DNA of 64,000 bases from Rhizobium sp. ACO-34A (GTDB lineage: Bacteria; Pseudomonadota; Alphaproteobacteria; Rhizobiales; Rhizobiaceae): the NCBI GenBank assembly GCA_002600635.1, contig CP021371.1:3289001-3353000 (forward strand), given 5' to 3'. Within the stretch, counting starts at the first letter, position 1. Every line of letters starts with the position of its first letter. A model generated the notes under the pieces. It did no database searches, had not been told where the DNA came from, and saw only the letters and a program-made list of their open reading frames with translations. Positions 43,590-53,256 of the stretch are shown piece by piece. Both the position numbers and the translations under genes were made by a program.

Positions 43590-44273
43590 ATGGTGCAGCC
43601 GCGCCGCATGTTCGACATCATCCAGATGCTGCGCGCATCGCCAACGCCTCTGACCGCAGAGGCCATCGCCACGCGGCTGGAGGTAACGAAGCGCACCGTC
43701 TACCGCGACATCGCCGCCCTGCAGGCCTCCCGCGTACCGATCGAGGGAGCAGCCGGTGTCGGCTACGTGATGCGCCGCGGTTACGACCTGCCACCGCTGA
43801 TGTTCTCGCCGGAAGAGATCGAGGCGATAGCGGTCGGATTATCACTGGTAGCGCGCACGGGCGACAGCAGCCTTGAAGCCGCAGGGCGCAGCGCTGCCGC
43901 CAAGATCGGCGACGTCCTGCCTTGCGACACGACAGGCATCGACGCCATGCCTCTCTACGTCTCCCGCTGGCATGAGATCCCCGAACCCAAGGCCGACCTT
44001 GCCACCATCCGCCGCGCCATCCGCGAGGAACGCAAGCTCCTGATCACCTATCGCGACGCCGAAAACCGGGAGACGGAAAGAACGATCCGGCCGCTCGGCC
44101 TCGTCTATTATGTCGATGGCATACACCTTGCGGCATGGTGCGAAATACGGCAGGATTTCCGTCACTTCAGGCATGATAGGATCGAGTGCTGCCGCCTGCT
44201 GGAAGACGGTTTTCGCGACGGGGAAAAGCTCCGCAAGACATGGCGGGAGAACCGGAAACTGTTCGATTGCTGA
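43590..44273 (+). CDS. HTH-11/WYL-domain transcriptional regulator (YafY type)
   Basis: 227 residues from the ATG at 43590. The N-terminal HTH_11 (MFDIIQMLRASPTPLTAEAI, ATRLEVTKRTVYRDIAALQA) and a C-terminal WYL-like domain (RKLLITYRDAENRETERTIR, PLGLVYYVDGIHLAAWCEIR) match the YafY/PafBC-type regulators, which sense a ligand or nucleic acid through WYL. The tripeptide is Leu-Val-Tyr-Tyr-Val here rather than strict WYL. It probably controls the divergent exporter. Confidence 0.85.
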   Translation: MVQPRRMFDIIQMLRASPTPLTAEAIATRLEVTKRTVYRDIAALQASRVPIEGAAGVGYVMRRGYDLPPLMFSPEEIEAIAVGLSLVARTGDSSLEAAGRSAAAKIGDVLPCDTTGIDAMPLYVSRWHEIPEPKADLATIRRAIREERKLLITYRDAENRETERTIRPLGLVYYVDGIHLAAWCEIRQDFRHFRHDRIECCRLLEDGFRDGEKLRKTWRENRKLFDC

Positions 44274-44321
44274 GCGCTTCCGACATTAACAAAACGTAAT
44301 GTCATAACGCGTCCGTGATCG

Positions 44322-44350
44322 CTTGAAACACCGTTTGGCCGCACTTATCT
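44322..44350 (+). promoter_or_regulatory. Heat-shock-type promoter upstream of rpoH
   Basis: CTTG-N18-CTTATCT, close to the alphaproteobacterial sigma-32 consensus CTTG-N17-CYTATNTNNG. Read for sigma-70 it is TTGAAA, 16-bp spacer, TTATCT. It lies 93 bp upstream of the rpoH ATG. It could give autoregulated or housekeeping transcription. Confidence 0.55.
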
Positions 44351-44442
44351 GATACGTGGGTTTCTGTGGGGTTTTGGAAATCCACGGAGATCCGGCTCGC
44401 CCAGGGATGAAGGGGAGCCACACTTGGAAAAGGGGGTGCTTT

Positions 44443-45345
44443 ATGGCCCGCAATACTCTGCCTACCATTACCGCCGGTGAAGCCGGCCTCAATCGTTATC
44501 TCGACGAAATCCGCAAGTTCCCGATGCTGGAGCCGCAGCAGGAATACATGCTCGCGAAGCGCTACGCCGAACACGGCGACCGCGATGCAGCCCACAAGCT
44601 CGTCACCAGCCATCTGCGCCTCGTCGCCAAGATCGCCATGGGTTATCGCGGCTACGGCCTGCCGATCGGCGAAGTCGTGTCCGAGGGCAATGTCGGCCTG
44701 ATGCAGGCCGTCAAGAAGTTCGACCCGGAACGCGGCTTCCGCCTGGCAACCTATGCCATGTGGTGGATCAAGGCCTCGATCCAGGAATACATCCTGCGCT
44801 CATGGTCGCTCGTGAAGATGGGCACCACCGCAAACCAGAAGCGGCTGTTCTTCAACCTCCGCAGGCTGAAGGGCAAGATCCAGGCAATCGAGGAAGGCGA
44901 TCTGAAGCCTGAGCAGGTGGCGGCAATCGCCACCAAGCTCAACGTTTCGGAAGAGGAAGTCATTTCGATGAACCGTCGCCTCTCCGGCGACGCCTCGCTG
45001 AACGCTCCGATCCGCGCCACCGAAGGCGAATCCGGCCAGTGGCAGGATTGGCTGGTGGACGATCACGACAGCCAGGAAGAAGTGCTGATCGAGCAGGACG
45101 AACTGGAAACACGCCGTCGCATGCTGGCCCGCGCCATGAGCGTTCTCAACGACCGCGAACGCCGCATCTTCGAGGCTCGCCGCCTCGCGGAAGATCCGGT
45201 GACCCTCGAGGAGCTGTCGTCCGAGTTCGACATCAGCCGCGAGCGCGTGCGCCAGATCGAGGTTCGCGCCTTCGAAAAGGTTCAGGAAGCCGTCCAGAAG
45301 GAAGCGCTGGAACGCGCTTCCCAGCTCCGCGTCGTCGAAGCCTGA
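44443..45345 (+). CDS. rpoH: Heat-shock sigma factor RpoH (sigma-32)
   Basis: 300 residues from the ATG at 44443 (MARNTLPTITAGEAGLNRYL). Region 2 with SHLRLVAKIAMGYRGYGLPIG, DPERGFRLATYAMWWIKASI; the RpoH box TANQKRLFFNLRRLKGKI; region 4.2 with LSSEFDISRERVRQIEVRAF. It directs RNA polymerase to heat-shock promoters. Rhizobia often have two rpoH genes; this one most resembles the RpoH1 class by its length and N-terminus, but I cannot prove it. Confidence 0.95.
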   Translation: MARNTLPTITAGEAGLNRYLDEIRKFPMLEPQQEYMLAKRYAEHGDRDAAHKLVTSHLRLVAKIAMGYRGYGLPIGEVVSEGNVGLMQAVKKFDPERGFRLATYAMWWIKASIQEYILRSWSLVKMGTTANQKRLFFNLRRLKGKIQAIEEGDLKPEQVAAIATKLNVSEEEVISMNRRLSGDASLNAPIRATEGESGQWQDWLVDDHDSQEEVLIEQDELETRRRMLARAMSVLNDRERRIFEARRLAEDPVTLEELSSEFDISRERVRQIEVRAFEKVQEAVQKEALERASQLRVVEA

Positions 45346-45372
45346 TCCTCCTGAAAGACGAATGAAACGAGA

Positions 45373-45405
45373 AAACCCGGGGCCGCAAGGCACCCGGGTT
45401 TTTCA
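45373..45405 (+). terminator. Rho-independent terminator of rpoH
   Basis: AACCCGGGGCC-GCAA-GGCACCCGGGTT with one bulged A, then TTTTC; 28 bp past the stop. It also lies just beyond the end of the converging gene. Confidence 0.88.
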
Positions 45406-45432
45406 TGTGTCGCAGGATTACAGGCGGCCGGA

Positions 45433-47790
45433 TCAGTTTCCGGCCGACCCAAGCGCTTCCCATTCCTTGAGAACGGCATTGAAGACAGCCGTACCGGCCG
45501 CGCCCTTGTCGAGCGTCAGCAGAGCGCGGCGGCCGTTGCGGTAGGTGATCGGCATGTCGATCCAGCCGCGCGTCGACAGGAGTTCCAAGTTCTGCTTGAT
45601 CACGTCCTGGAAGTCGTTGAGCGCCACCAAGTAGGTATCTTCCGTGACCTGCGCCGAAACCGCGACCAGCGGATCGCCACGGTCCTGCTCGGTGCGCTTC
45701 ATCGCGATGCGCTGCAGGTTATCCACCGCCCCGCCTTCGAAATCCGGCGGGATCGAGAAGACGACTTCGATGATGTGGCTTGCCGGCAGCGAATTGTCCG
45801 TGTTGCGCCGGATGGTCAGGAGCGCTGTCATGCCGCGTTCCGGAATCGTGATCTTGCCCTGGATTTCCGGATTGGGCTTGCCATCGTCGCCAGTCTCGCG
45901 AACGGCAGTCCAGGCAACGGTGCCGGCCACGGCGACAGGCGTGGTCTGGCCGAGCTTCTCCTCATAGAGGAATGCCTTTTCGCCGGCAGCGGTGCCCGCA
46001 CCGGCAGCAGCCGGAGGCGTCGTCGTAGAGGGAGCGACAGGCGTGCCGGCATTGGTGCCGACCGGCGGTTGATCCGTCGGCTCGACCTTGGAGGCGACAT
46101 TCTGCTGGGAAACCGACTTGCCCTCGGCGTCTGCACCAGCGGCGGCAGCCGTTCCAGCGCCTTCATCGACTTCCGAACCATCGGCCATGAGACGCTGGGT
46201 GAACTTCTGCCCCTCCACCGCACCTTCTTCCGGCGGAGTGGCCGCACCATTCGCTGCCGGTGGAGTTTCTGTTGCCGGCGGTTCCGACTGTCCGTCCGTC
46301 GTCGCTGGCTGTCCAGCGACAAACGGCGGCTCGGAGCCCGTCAGGCCGTTGATGAATTCCGTCATCGATGTGCGATAGGTCCATGCGGCAAAGCCACCGC
46401 CGGCCAGAAGCAGCACACCGAGTGCGCCAAGCACGATCGGCGCGAAATTACGGCGCGGTTTCGTTTCCTTGCGATAGGCCGACTGCTGTGCGCTTTCGAG
46501 GAAGGCATCGACGTCCTCATCGGAAGCAGCCACGGGCGCGACGGGGGCCGCCGTCCGGCCACCATTTCCGCCGGCTGCTGCCGGCTGCTGCTCCTTCGAC
46601 TTCAGGTCACCGACATCGGCAAACCAGTCCGAGAAATCGTCGCTCTGTTTCGGAGCTGCTACCGCTGCCGCTGCCTGCGCAGGAGCCGCCGGAGACCGAT
46701 ATTCATCGACATTCCACTCGAGAAGGTCGGGAACTTCTGCCGCGGCGGGCTCAGTACGCGCCGCCGGAGCGGCCGGCGCGAAAGCACCGAAATCATGGTC
46801 ACGCCGCTGTTCGGGGGCCGCCGGAGCGACATCCTCGCGACGAACAACCGGTGCAACCTCCTCGGCCGGAGCAGCCTGAGCCGGTGTATCCTCCGGGAAA
46901 TCCCAGGGTTCATAGGCAACCGGCTCGGAAGCGGGAGCGGGCTTTGCAGTAAAATCGGACCGGGCCGGAGAAAGCCATTCCTCGGCTTCATCCGTCATCG
47001 GAGCGGCCTGACGGGTCACAGGCTGTACCGGTTCGACCTGCTTTTCCTCGTAACGGTGGATCGTCTCCTCTTCCCATACCGGGAAGGCCTCTTCCGCACG
47101 CGGAGCTTCGACAGGCGCAGGCTCGACAGGTGCAACGACTTCCGGCTCGCGGCTTGCAGGCGGCTGATAATCCGGCGTCTCCGGCTCTGCTTCCTGCCAG
47201 GGATCTTCTACTTCTTCGTATTCGGCCGAAGGAGCGGTGCGAGCAGGCTCGACATATTCCTCTTCGTGCTCGCGATAGGTCTCGTGAGCGGCAGCCGCGA
47301 CCGGCTCCTCGGCCCATTCGACCTGCGTCGACGCGGGAGTTGCGGGAGCAACATGCGGCTCGTCTTCGTATTCGGGATAAGCAGCCCCTTCAGGCTCTGG
47401 CTGTTTTTCCGGTTCCGGCTCAGAGGCCTGCTCCGGTTCATGGACCGGTTCTGGCTCTTCCTCGGCCTCATAGGCGGGCGCCTGCCGGGACTCGGAAGCG
47501 CCGGGAACATGATCTTCCCAGGATGCCGCGGCCGGCGCGGGCGAAACGTCTTCCGGAAGTTCTTCAACTTCCGGAAGTGCCTCGGCGTGCTCGGCCTCGA
47601 CTTCGTTGATGGCGGTCTCGAGCTTGTCGAGTTGACGGCGCAGCATCTCTTCGGGCGGGCGCGGAGACATGTTCTCGAGCTGCCGCAATACGGCACTGCG
47701 AGCCTTGTCATAGACCTTCGCACGCATCTCAGGGGTATTGTTCGACAGTCCGTCCACGGCCCGCCGAATAACTGCGATAAAGTCAGCCAT
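45433..47790 (-). CDS. Large acidic Pro/Glu/Ala-rich single-pass membrane protein
   Basis: 785 residues from the ATG at 47790. Residues 1-55 form a conserved helical head (MADFIAVIRRAVDGLSNNTP, KARSAVLRQLENMSPRP). Residues ~60-430 are low-complexity, rich in Glu, Pro and Ala, almost certainly disordered. One membrane helix at ~452-475 (IVLGALGVLLLAGGGFAAW). After a Pro/Ala/Thr-rich stretch, residues ~600-785 form a folded periplasmic domain (YEEKLGQTTPVAVAGTVAWT, VSAQVTEDTYLVALNDFQDV, GWIDMPITYRNGRRALLTLD). No function recognised. It sits between purA and rpoH and has no partner on its strand except purA, 63 bp upstream. Confidence 0.85.
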   Translation of the reverse strand: MADFIAVIRRAVDGLSNNTPEMRAKVYDKARSAVLRQLENMSPRPPEEMLRRQLDKLETAINEVEAEHAEALPEVEELPEDVSPAPAAASWEDHVPGASESRQAPAYEAEEEPEPVHEPEQASEPEPEKQPEPEGAAYPEYEDEPHVAPATPASTQVEWAEEPVAAAAHETYREHEEEYVEPARTAPSAEYEEVEDPWQEAEPETPDYQPPASREPEVVAPVEPAPVEAPRAEEAFPVWEEETIHRYEEKQVEPVQPVTRQAAPMTDEAEEWLSPARSDFTAKPAPASEPVAYEPWDFPEDTPAQAAPAEEVAPVVRREDVAPAAPEQRRDHDFGAFAPAAPAARTEPAAAEVPDLLEWNVDEYRSPAAPAQAAAAVAAPKQSDDFSDWFADVGDLKSKEQQPAAAGGNGGRTAAPVAPVAASDEDVDAFLESAQQSAYRKETKPRRNFAPIVLGALGVLLLAGGGFAAWTYRTSMTEFINGLTGSEPPFVAGQPATTDGQSEPPATETPPAANGAATPPEEGAVEGQKFTQRLMADGSEVDEGAGTAAAAGADAEGKSVSQQNVASKVEPTDQPPVGTNAGTPVAPSTTTPPAAAGAGTAAGEKAFLYEEKLGQTTPVAVAGTVAWTAVRETGDDGKPNPEIQGKITIPERGMTALLTIRRNTDNSLPASHIIEVVFSIPPDFEGGAVDNLQRIAMKRTEQDRGDPLVAVSAQVTEDTYLVALNDFQDVIKQNLELLSTRGWIDMPITYRNGRRALLTLDKGAAGTAVFNAVLKEWEALGSAGN

Positions 47791-47853
47791 CAGCACTTTT
47801 TCTCTTGGTCGCCGGAGTGATTCCGACTGACAAAACGTTAACGATTTCTATCA

Positions 47854-49152
<1,299 letters not shown>

Positions 49153-49241
49153 TTCCAAATCCTGTTCATTGCACGAGAGGCCTGCGCCTAACCCAAACCC
49201 GCGCATCTATACTGTGTTGTTTTTGGGAAATCGACCCGTTT

Positions 49242-50240
49242 GTGATCAGCAATTTGGCTTTTTGCGTGACATGTCAGCGCCCGTCGCCTATCCAAACGGC
49301 GAATTGCAGTCGAGCGAACCCCCGTCCCCTATTCCATCTGGTGTTGCAGTTGCTTCTTCGGGCCTATTTTTTCCTCACCGTCGCGACGCTTCTTTGGGGC
49401 GGCAATACCATGGTCGGCAAGCTGGCTGTCGGCCATGTCAGCCCCATGGTTCTCAACTTCTCACGCTGGCTGATCGCCGTCATTGTCATCTGCGCCATTT
49501 CCGTGCCGCAGATCAGAAAGGACTGGCCCCTGCTGCGCAAGAACTGGCTGCTGCTGCTCGCCTATGGCGCGGTGGGCTACACGGCCTTTAACGGCTTTCT
49601 CTATACAGCCCTCAAATACACGAGCGCCGTCAATGGCGCGATCGAACAGGGCGGCATCCCGGTCCTGATCTTCATCCTGAACTTCGTGCTGTTCCGCATC
49701 CCGGTGTCGCTCGTGCAGATCATCGGCTTTGCCATCAGCTTTGCCGGCGTCGCGGTGACCGCAAGCCATGGCGACCCGATGTCGCTGCTGCACCTCACCC
49801 TGAATTACGGTGATGGGTTGCTGCTGCTCGCCGTCCTCGCCTATGCGATCTACACCATCGCGCTGCGCTGGAAGCCGCCGGTGCACTGGAAAAGCCTGAT
49901 GGCCGGTCCGGCGCTCGGCGCGGCACTGACCGCCCTTCCCCTGATGTTCTGGGAACAGGCGAACGGCGAGATGATCCTGCCCGATACGCTGGGATGGGCA
50001 ATCATCGCCTATGCCGGCCTGCTGCCGTCGCTGATCTCGCAGATCTTTTATATCAAGGGCGTCGAAGGCATCGGCGCCAACCGCGCCGGCCTCTTCATCA
50101 ATCTGGTGCCGGTGTTCGGGACACTTCTGTCGCTCGCCCTTCTCGGCGAGGCGCTCCAGCCGTTCCATGTTCTTGCTCTGGCCCTCGTTCTGGGCGGCAT
50201 CGCCATCGCCGAATGGGGCAAGCCGGCGAGTAAAATTTAG
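49242..50240 (+). CDS. DMT-superfamily (EamA) transporter
   Basis: Up to 332 residues. Ten hydrophobic helices; RAYFFLTVATLLWGGNTMVG is helix 1 and SLISQIFYIKGVEGIGANRA is typical of the second EamA repeat. The start is doubtful: the outer GTG at 49242 gives a 34-residue hydrophilic extension, while GTG at 49341 begins right before helix 1. Neither has a good ribosome site. Divergent from purA; substrate unknown. Confidence 0.8.
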   Translation: MISNLAFCVTCQRPSPIQTANCSRANPRPLFHLVLQLLLRAYFFLTVATLLWGGNTMVGKLAVGHVSPMVLNFSRWLIAVIVICAISVPQIRKDWPLLRKNWLLLLAYGAVGYTAFNGFLYTALKYTSAVNGAIEQGGIPVLIFILNFVLFRIPVSLVQIIGFAISFAGVAVTASHGDPMSLLHLTLNYGDGLLLLAVLAYAIYTIALRWKPPVHWKSLMAGPALGAALTALPLMFWEQANGEMILPDTLGWAIIAYAGLLPSLISQIFYIKGVEGIGANRAGLFINLVPVFGTLLSLALLGEALQPFHVLALALVLGGIAIAEWGKPASKI

Positions 50241-50256
50241 CAGCAAAAAAGAAAAG

Positions 50257-50285
50257 GCCCTGACGGTGGTTCACACCGTCAGGGC
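50257..50285 (+). terminator. Strong terminator after the DMT transporter gene
   Basis: GCCCTGACGGTG / CACCGTCAGGGC, perfect 12-bp stem with 5-nt loop, 16 bp past the stop, flanked by A-rich (left) and AAATTAGG (right) sequence. The left A run would serve as a T-tract for minus-strand transcripts. Confidence 0.8.
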
Positions 50286-50351
50286 AAATTAGGCAGTACA
50301 GACAGAAACATTCAGCCGGGCGGAAACCTGCCGCCCTGAAGAATTCGCGAG

Positions 50352-50396
50352 AGCATAATCCGACCGGAGTGAAACGAGGATCGACAGGATTATGCT
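50352..50396. repeat. Inverted repeat AGCATAATCC...GGATTATGCT
   Basis: Perfect 10-bp arms separated by 25 bp, just after the end of the minus-strand gene at 50411. It resembles short dispersed palindromes common between rhizobial genes, and may act as a terminator or mRNA end. Confidence 0.5.
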
Positions 50397-50410
50397 TCAA
50401 AAACAAAACT

Positions 50411-50986
50411 TTAGAGCCCAATGGGGCGAATGCTTGCGGTCGGGATCTCGACGCGCTTCCACTTCTTGATGGCGTTCGAGCGGTCGTCCAGTGCGTAGTC
50501 ACCCCTGTTGGTGGTGACCACCAGAACGACACGTCGCTCGCCGTCCGTGGTGCGGCCATTGGCAATCGTCAGCGCATCAGCCGACCAGCCCATGGCGATC
50601 AGCATGGCGCGCTTGGCGCTGGCGAGGTCGGAGCCGATGGTGACAGGCCCGGAAATCTTCAGAACGTCCCGACGACCGAACGAATAGAGGTCGTTGATAA
50701 GCTGGACCGAGGCGTTGACCGTCGCATTGACGCGCTTCAGCTGGCTCTCGCGATACGAGGTGAGCACGAAGGTGTAAGGGCGTTCGATGGCGTGGCAGCC
50801 TTCCTGTGCATCGACGCACAGCTTCGCATCGCTCGACGACAGACGCTCACCGGAAATCACGAGACGCATGTTCGGCGCATCGGTGAGGTTGCGGGCGAAG
50901 CCGCCAGGCCCGAATGCATGGGCCGGGTCGGACAGAACGAATGCCGTCGCGGCGACGACGGCCGTTGCGAGGAGTTTCTTCAGCAT
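50411..50986 (-). CDS. Exported hypothetical protein
   Basis: 191 residues from the ATG at 50986. A signal peptide ends near residue 24 (DPAHA-FGPGGFARN). The mature part has two Cys (KLCVDAQEGCHAIE) that could form a disulfide, and a block ISGPVTIGSDLASAKRAMLI followed by GERRVVLVVTTNRGDY. The latter is faintly like an OmpA-type domain, but the match is too weak to assign. Monocistronic. Confidence 0.75.
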   Translation of the reverse strand: MLKKLLATAVVAATAFVLSDPAHAFGPGGFARNLTDAPNMRLVISGERLSSSDAKLCVDAQEGCHAIERPYTFVLTSYRESQLKRVNATVNASVQLINDLYSFGRRDVLKISGPVTIGSDLASAKRAMLIAMGWSADALTIANGRTTDGERRVVLVVTTNRGDYALDDRSNAIKKWKRVEIPTASIRPIGL

Positions 50987-51296
50987 ATCCTTAGGTCCCC
51001 GTTCAGAACTCTTGGTTTTGGCGGGCCGGAACAAATCCTCCGGCTTCCTTGTGACTGAACCTACACGGGGTGTTTTTCGGTGCGCTTAAGCAGATGCCGA
51101 CAATTTTAGCGAATAGCGTCTTTTTCTCGAATCGATACACACGCCCTGCCGGCGGCGATGTCGATCCATTGTCGCCCTCCTGTCCGCATTCTTTCCGCCG
51201 CGACATTTAAGGCATCAGCCTGCACGCAATATGATGCTTTTCGCAGCCCGCATTATTTCCTAATCGAATGGGTAGAGAAACAGCGAGGGTGCGGAC
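50987..51296. other. Gap upstream of the creatininase-family gene
   Basis: 310 bp with no gene that I can support. It must hold the divergent promoters of the exported protein and the creatininase-family gene. GCGAGGG lies 6 nt before the ATG at 51297. No clear palindrome found. Confidence 0.4.
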
Positions 51297-52094
51297 ATGG
51301 CGAAGCCATTCTTCTGGAACGAACTGAACACGGGCGATTTCGCCGGCCTCGATCCGGAAAAGACCGTCGCCATCCTGCCGATCGCATCGACCGAGCAGCA
51401 CGGCCCGCACCTGCCGATCGCCACCGACGTCGCCATTGCCAACGGCATGCTGGCCGAGCTTCGCAACCAGCGGCCCGACGACATCGATTTCCTCGTTCTG
51501 CCGACCCAGGAAATCGGCAAGGCAAATGAGCACATCTATGGTCCCGGCACCCTGTCCTTCGGCCCGGAGATCCTGATCCCCGCATGGACCGCGATCGGCA
51601 CCAAGGTCGCCGAAGCCGGCATCCGCAAGATGGTGATCGTCAATTCCCACGGCGGCAATGTCGATGTGATGAGCATCGTCGCCCGCGAGCTGCGCGTTCG
51701 CCACAAGATGGCTGTCGTCTCCACCCAGTGGGGCCGTTTCGGCAACCCTGAAGGCATGATTTCCGAGCATGAGAGCCGCTACGGCATTCATGGCGGCGAG
51801 GTCGAGACATCCCTCATGCTGCATTTCCGGCCGGAACTCGTGCGCATGGAAAAGGCGGAGAACTTCATCTCCCGCGCCGAGGAAATGCGCGCCAATTCGA
51901 AGTTCCTGACGCCGCTTCCGCCCCATTCGCTGGCATGGATCGCCCATGACCTCAACCCGAACGGCGTCGTCGGCGATGCCTCGAAGGGCACGGCCGAAAA
52001 GGGCGAACTCATCTGCAAGCATCAGGTAAAGGGTTTCATCGAGCTTCTGCGCGATCTCGTCGCTTATCCGCTCGCCAACCTCTATTCGCGCTGA
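51297..52094 (+). CDS. Creatininase-family amidohydrolase
   Basis: 265 residues. The family's metal-binding motifs are present: PIASTEQHGPHLPIATDV (Glu-x-His, His..Asp), VIVNSHGGNVDV and GIHGGEVETSLML (His..Glu). Relatives include creatininase, a formamidopyrimidine-nucleotide deformylase and cofactor-maturation enzymes, so the natural substrate is open; all hydrolyse a cyclic or linear amide. It starts the catabolic cluster, and its end overlaps the converging lysR gene by 13 bp. Confidence 0.88.
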   Translation: MAKPFFWNELNTGDFAGLDPEKTVAILPIASTEQHGPHLPIATDVAIANGMLAELRNQRPDDIDFLVLPTQEIGKANEHIYGPGTLSFGPEILIPAWTAIGTKVAEAGIRKMVIVNSHGGNVDVMSIVARELRVRHKMAVVSTQWGRFGNPEGMISEHESRYGIHGGEVETSLMLHFRPELVRMEKAENFISRAEEMRANSKFLTPLPPHSLAWIAHDLNPNGVVGDASKGTAEKGELICKHQVKGFIELLRDLVAYPLANLYSR

Positions 52095-53092
52095 TCCCCG
52101 GCGCCATCGGCATCCGCTGACCGCTCGGCCGGTTTTTCACCGGCCGGCAGATGCCCCTTGGCACGCAACTCCTGCATCAGCAGCATGAGTTCCTGCATCA
52201 GATATTCCACGAAAAGGCTGGTTGCCGCATCGAGCGGCGCTCGCGCCCGGGCAAACAGCCTCATCGGCTGGTGGCGCACATGCTGTTCCGCAAGCGGCCT
52301 GAACACCAGATCGCCCGCCCGACATTCGGTAATGACATCGAGCGGATTGAGAAGCGTCAGCCCTGTACCACACTTGACGAGCTGCTTGATCAGCTCGGAG
52401 GAATTCGTCTCCAGAAGCGGCTCGACCGGCAAGGGCAAGGGCGAAAGCGCAAGGTCGATGATATTGCGCAGACTGGTTCCCGATTGCGCCAGCACCAGCT
52501 TTTCCTGCACCACGTCGACAAGATCGATCGGCCCGTCCTCCTGCGCAAGCGGATGGGAAGGCGGCAACACCACTCCTACCGGCACATCGAAATTCGCAAG
52601 CGTGCGGATACCCGGTGTCGCTGGAATATTGAAGCCGAGGCCGATATCCACTTCCCCGGTCAGCACCGGATTGATGGTGGTGGAACCGCCGTCGTTCCTG
52701 AGCTTGATACGCACACGAGGATGACTTTCAAGAAACCGCGCAAGGATCGGCGGCAGCGGACCGGAGGCGAGCCCCACCGTGGTCACCAGCGTCACCTTGC
52801 CGGCCTGCGGCATCTTCAGCCCGCGGATACGGCTTTCCAGCCGCTCGTAATTCTTGAGCACGTCCCGGATGTGCTCGACGCAGAGTTCCCCGGCGGCCGT
52901 CAGCCGCAAGCCCCTCGGCAGGCGCTCGAAGAGCGGCGCGCCGATCTCTTCCTCCAGCGCCAGAATCTGGCGATTGACCGCCGAAGAGGCCACGTTCAGC
53001 CGCGCCGCAGCCTTACGGATGGAGCCGCAGCGCACGATTTCGTTGATGTAGAGAAGTTTTCGGGAATGCAGCACGAAACCACCATTGCGCAA
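52082..53092 (-). CDS. LysR-family transcriptional regulator of the adjacent uptake/catabolic operon
   Basis: About 330 residues. N-terminal winged helix (RKLLYINEIVRCGSIRKAAA, RLNVASSAVNRQILALEEEI, GAPLFERLPRGLRLTAAGEL) and the substrate-binding domain with VTLVTTVGLASG and PLLETNSSELIKQLVKCGTG. The start is TTG at 53092 or GTG at 53074; no ATG fits. It is divergent from the NMT1-type binding-protein gene; three TTGATGC half-sites lie between. It is the probable regulator of that operon. Confidence 0.88.
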   Translation of the reverse strand: MRNGGFVLHSRKLLYINEIVRCGSIRKAAARLNVASSAVNRQILALEEEIGAPLFERLPRGLRLTAAGELCVEHIRDVLKNYERLESRIRGLKMPQAGKVTLVTTVGLASGPLPPILARFLESHPRVRIKLRNDGGSTTINPVLTGEVDIGLGFNIPATPGIRTLANFDVPVGVVLPPSHPLAQEDGPIDLVDVVQEKLVLAQSGTSLRNIIDLALSPLPLPVEPLLETNSSELIKQLVKCGTGLTLLNPLDVITECRAGDLVFRPLAEQHVRHQPMRLFARARAPLDAATSLFVEYLMQELMLLMQELRAKGHLPAGEKPAERSADADGAGDQRE

Positions 53093-53127
53093 AATTTATT
53101 CAGAAAGCATTATTTGTGCAGTCATCT

Positions 53128-53172
53128 TTGATGCAGTGCAAAAAAGGCATCAATGCGGACGAATTTTGATGC
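53128..53172. promoter_or_regulatory. Three regularly spaced TTGATGC half-sites (probable LysR operator)
   Basis: TTGATGC (53128-53134), its complement GCATCAA (53147-53153), and TTGATGC (53166-53172). Centres are exactly 19 bp apart. They lie 85-129 bp upstream of the binding-protein start codon and 36-80 bp upstream of lysR, the expected place for recognition and activation sites. Confidence 0.6.
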
Positions 53173-53256
53173 TTTTCAAAGAGCAAGGCAATCGCTCAAA
53201 TATCAAAAACGGCCAGTCTCACGATGCCGCAAGGTTTAACAGGGGAACAAATAAAT

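Noticed and set aside
49271..49591. Alternative ATG start in another frame for the DMT transporter
   Set aside because: That frame leaves the membrane-helix reading and becomes Arg/His-rich; a frameshift is possible but not supported.
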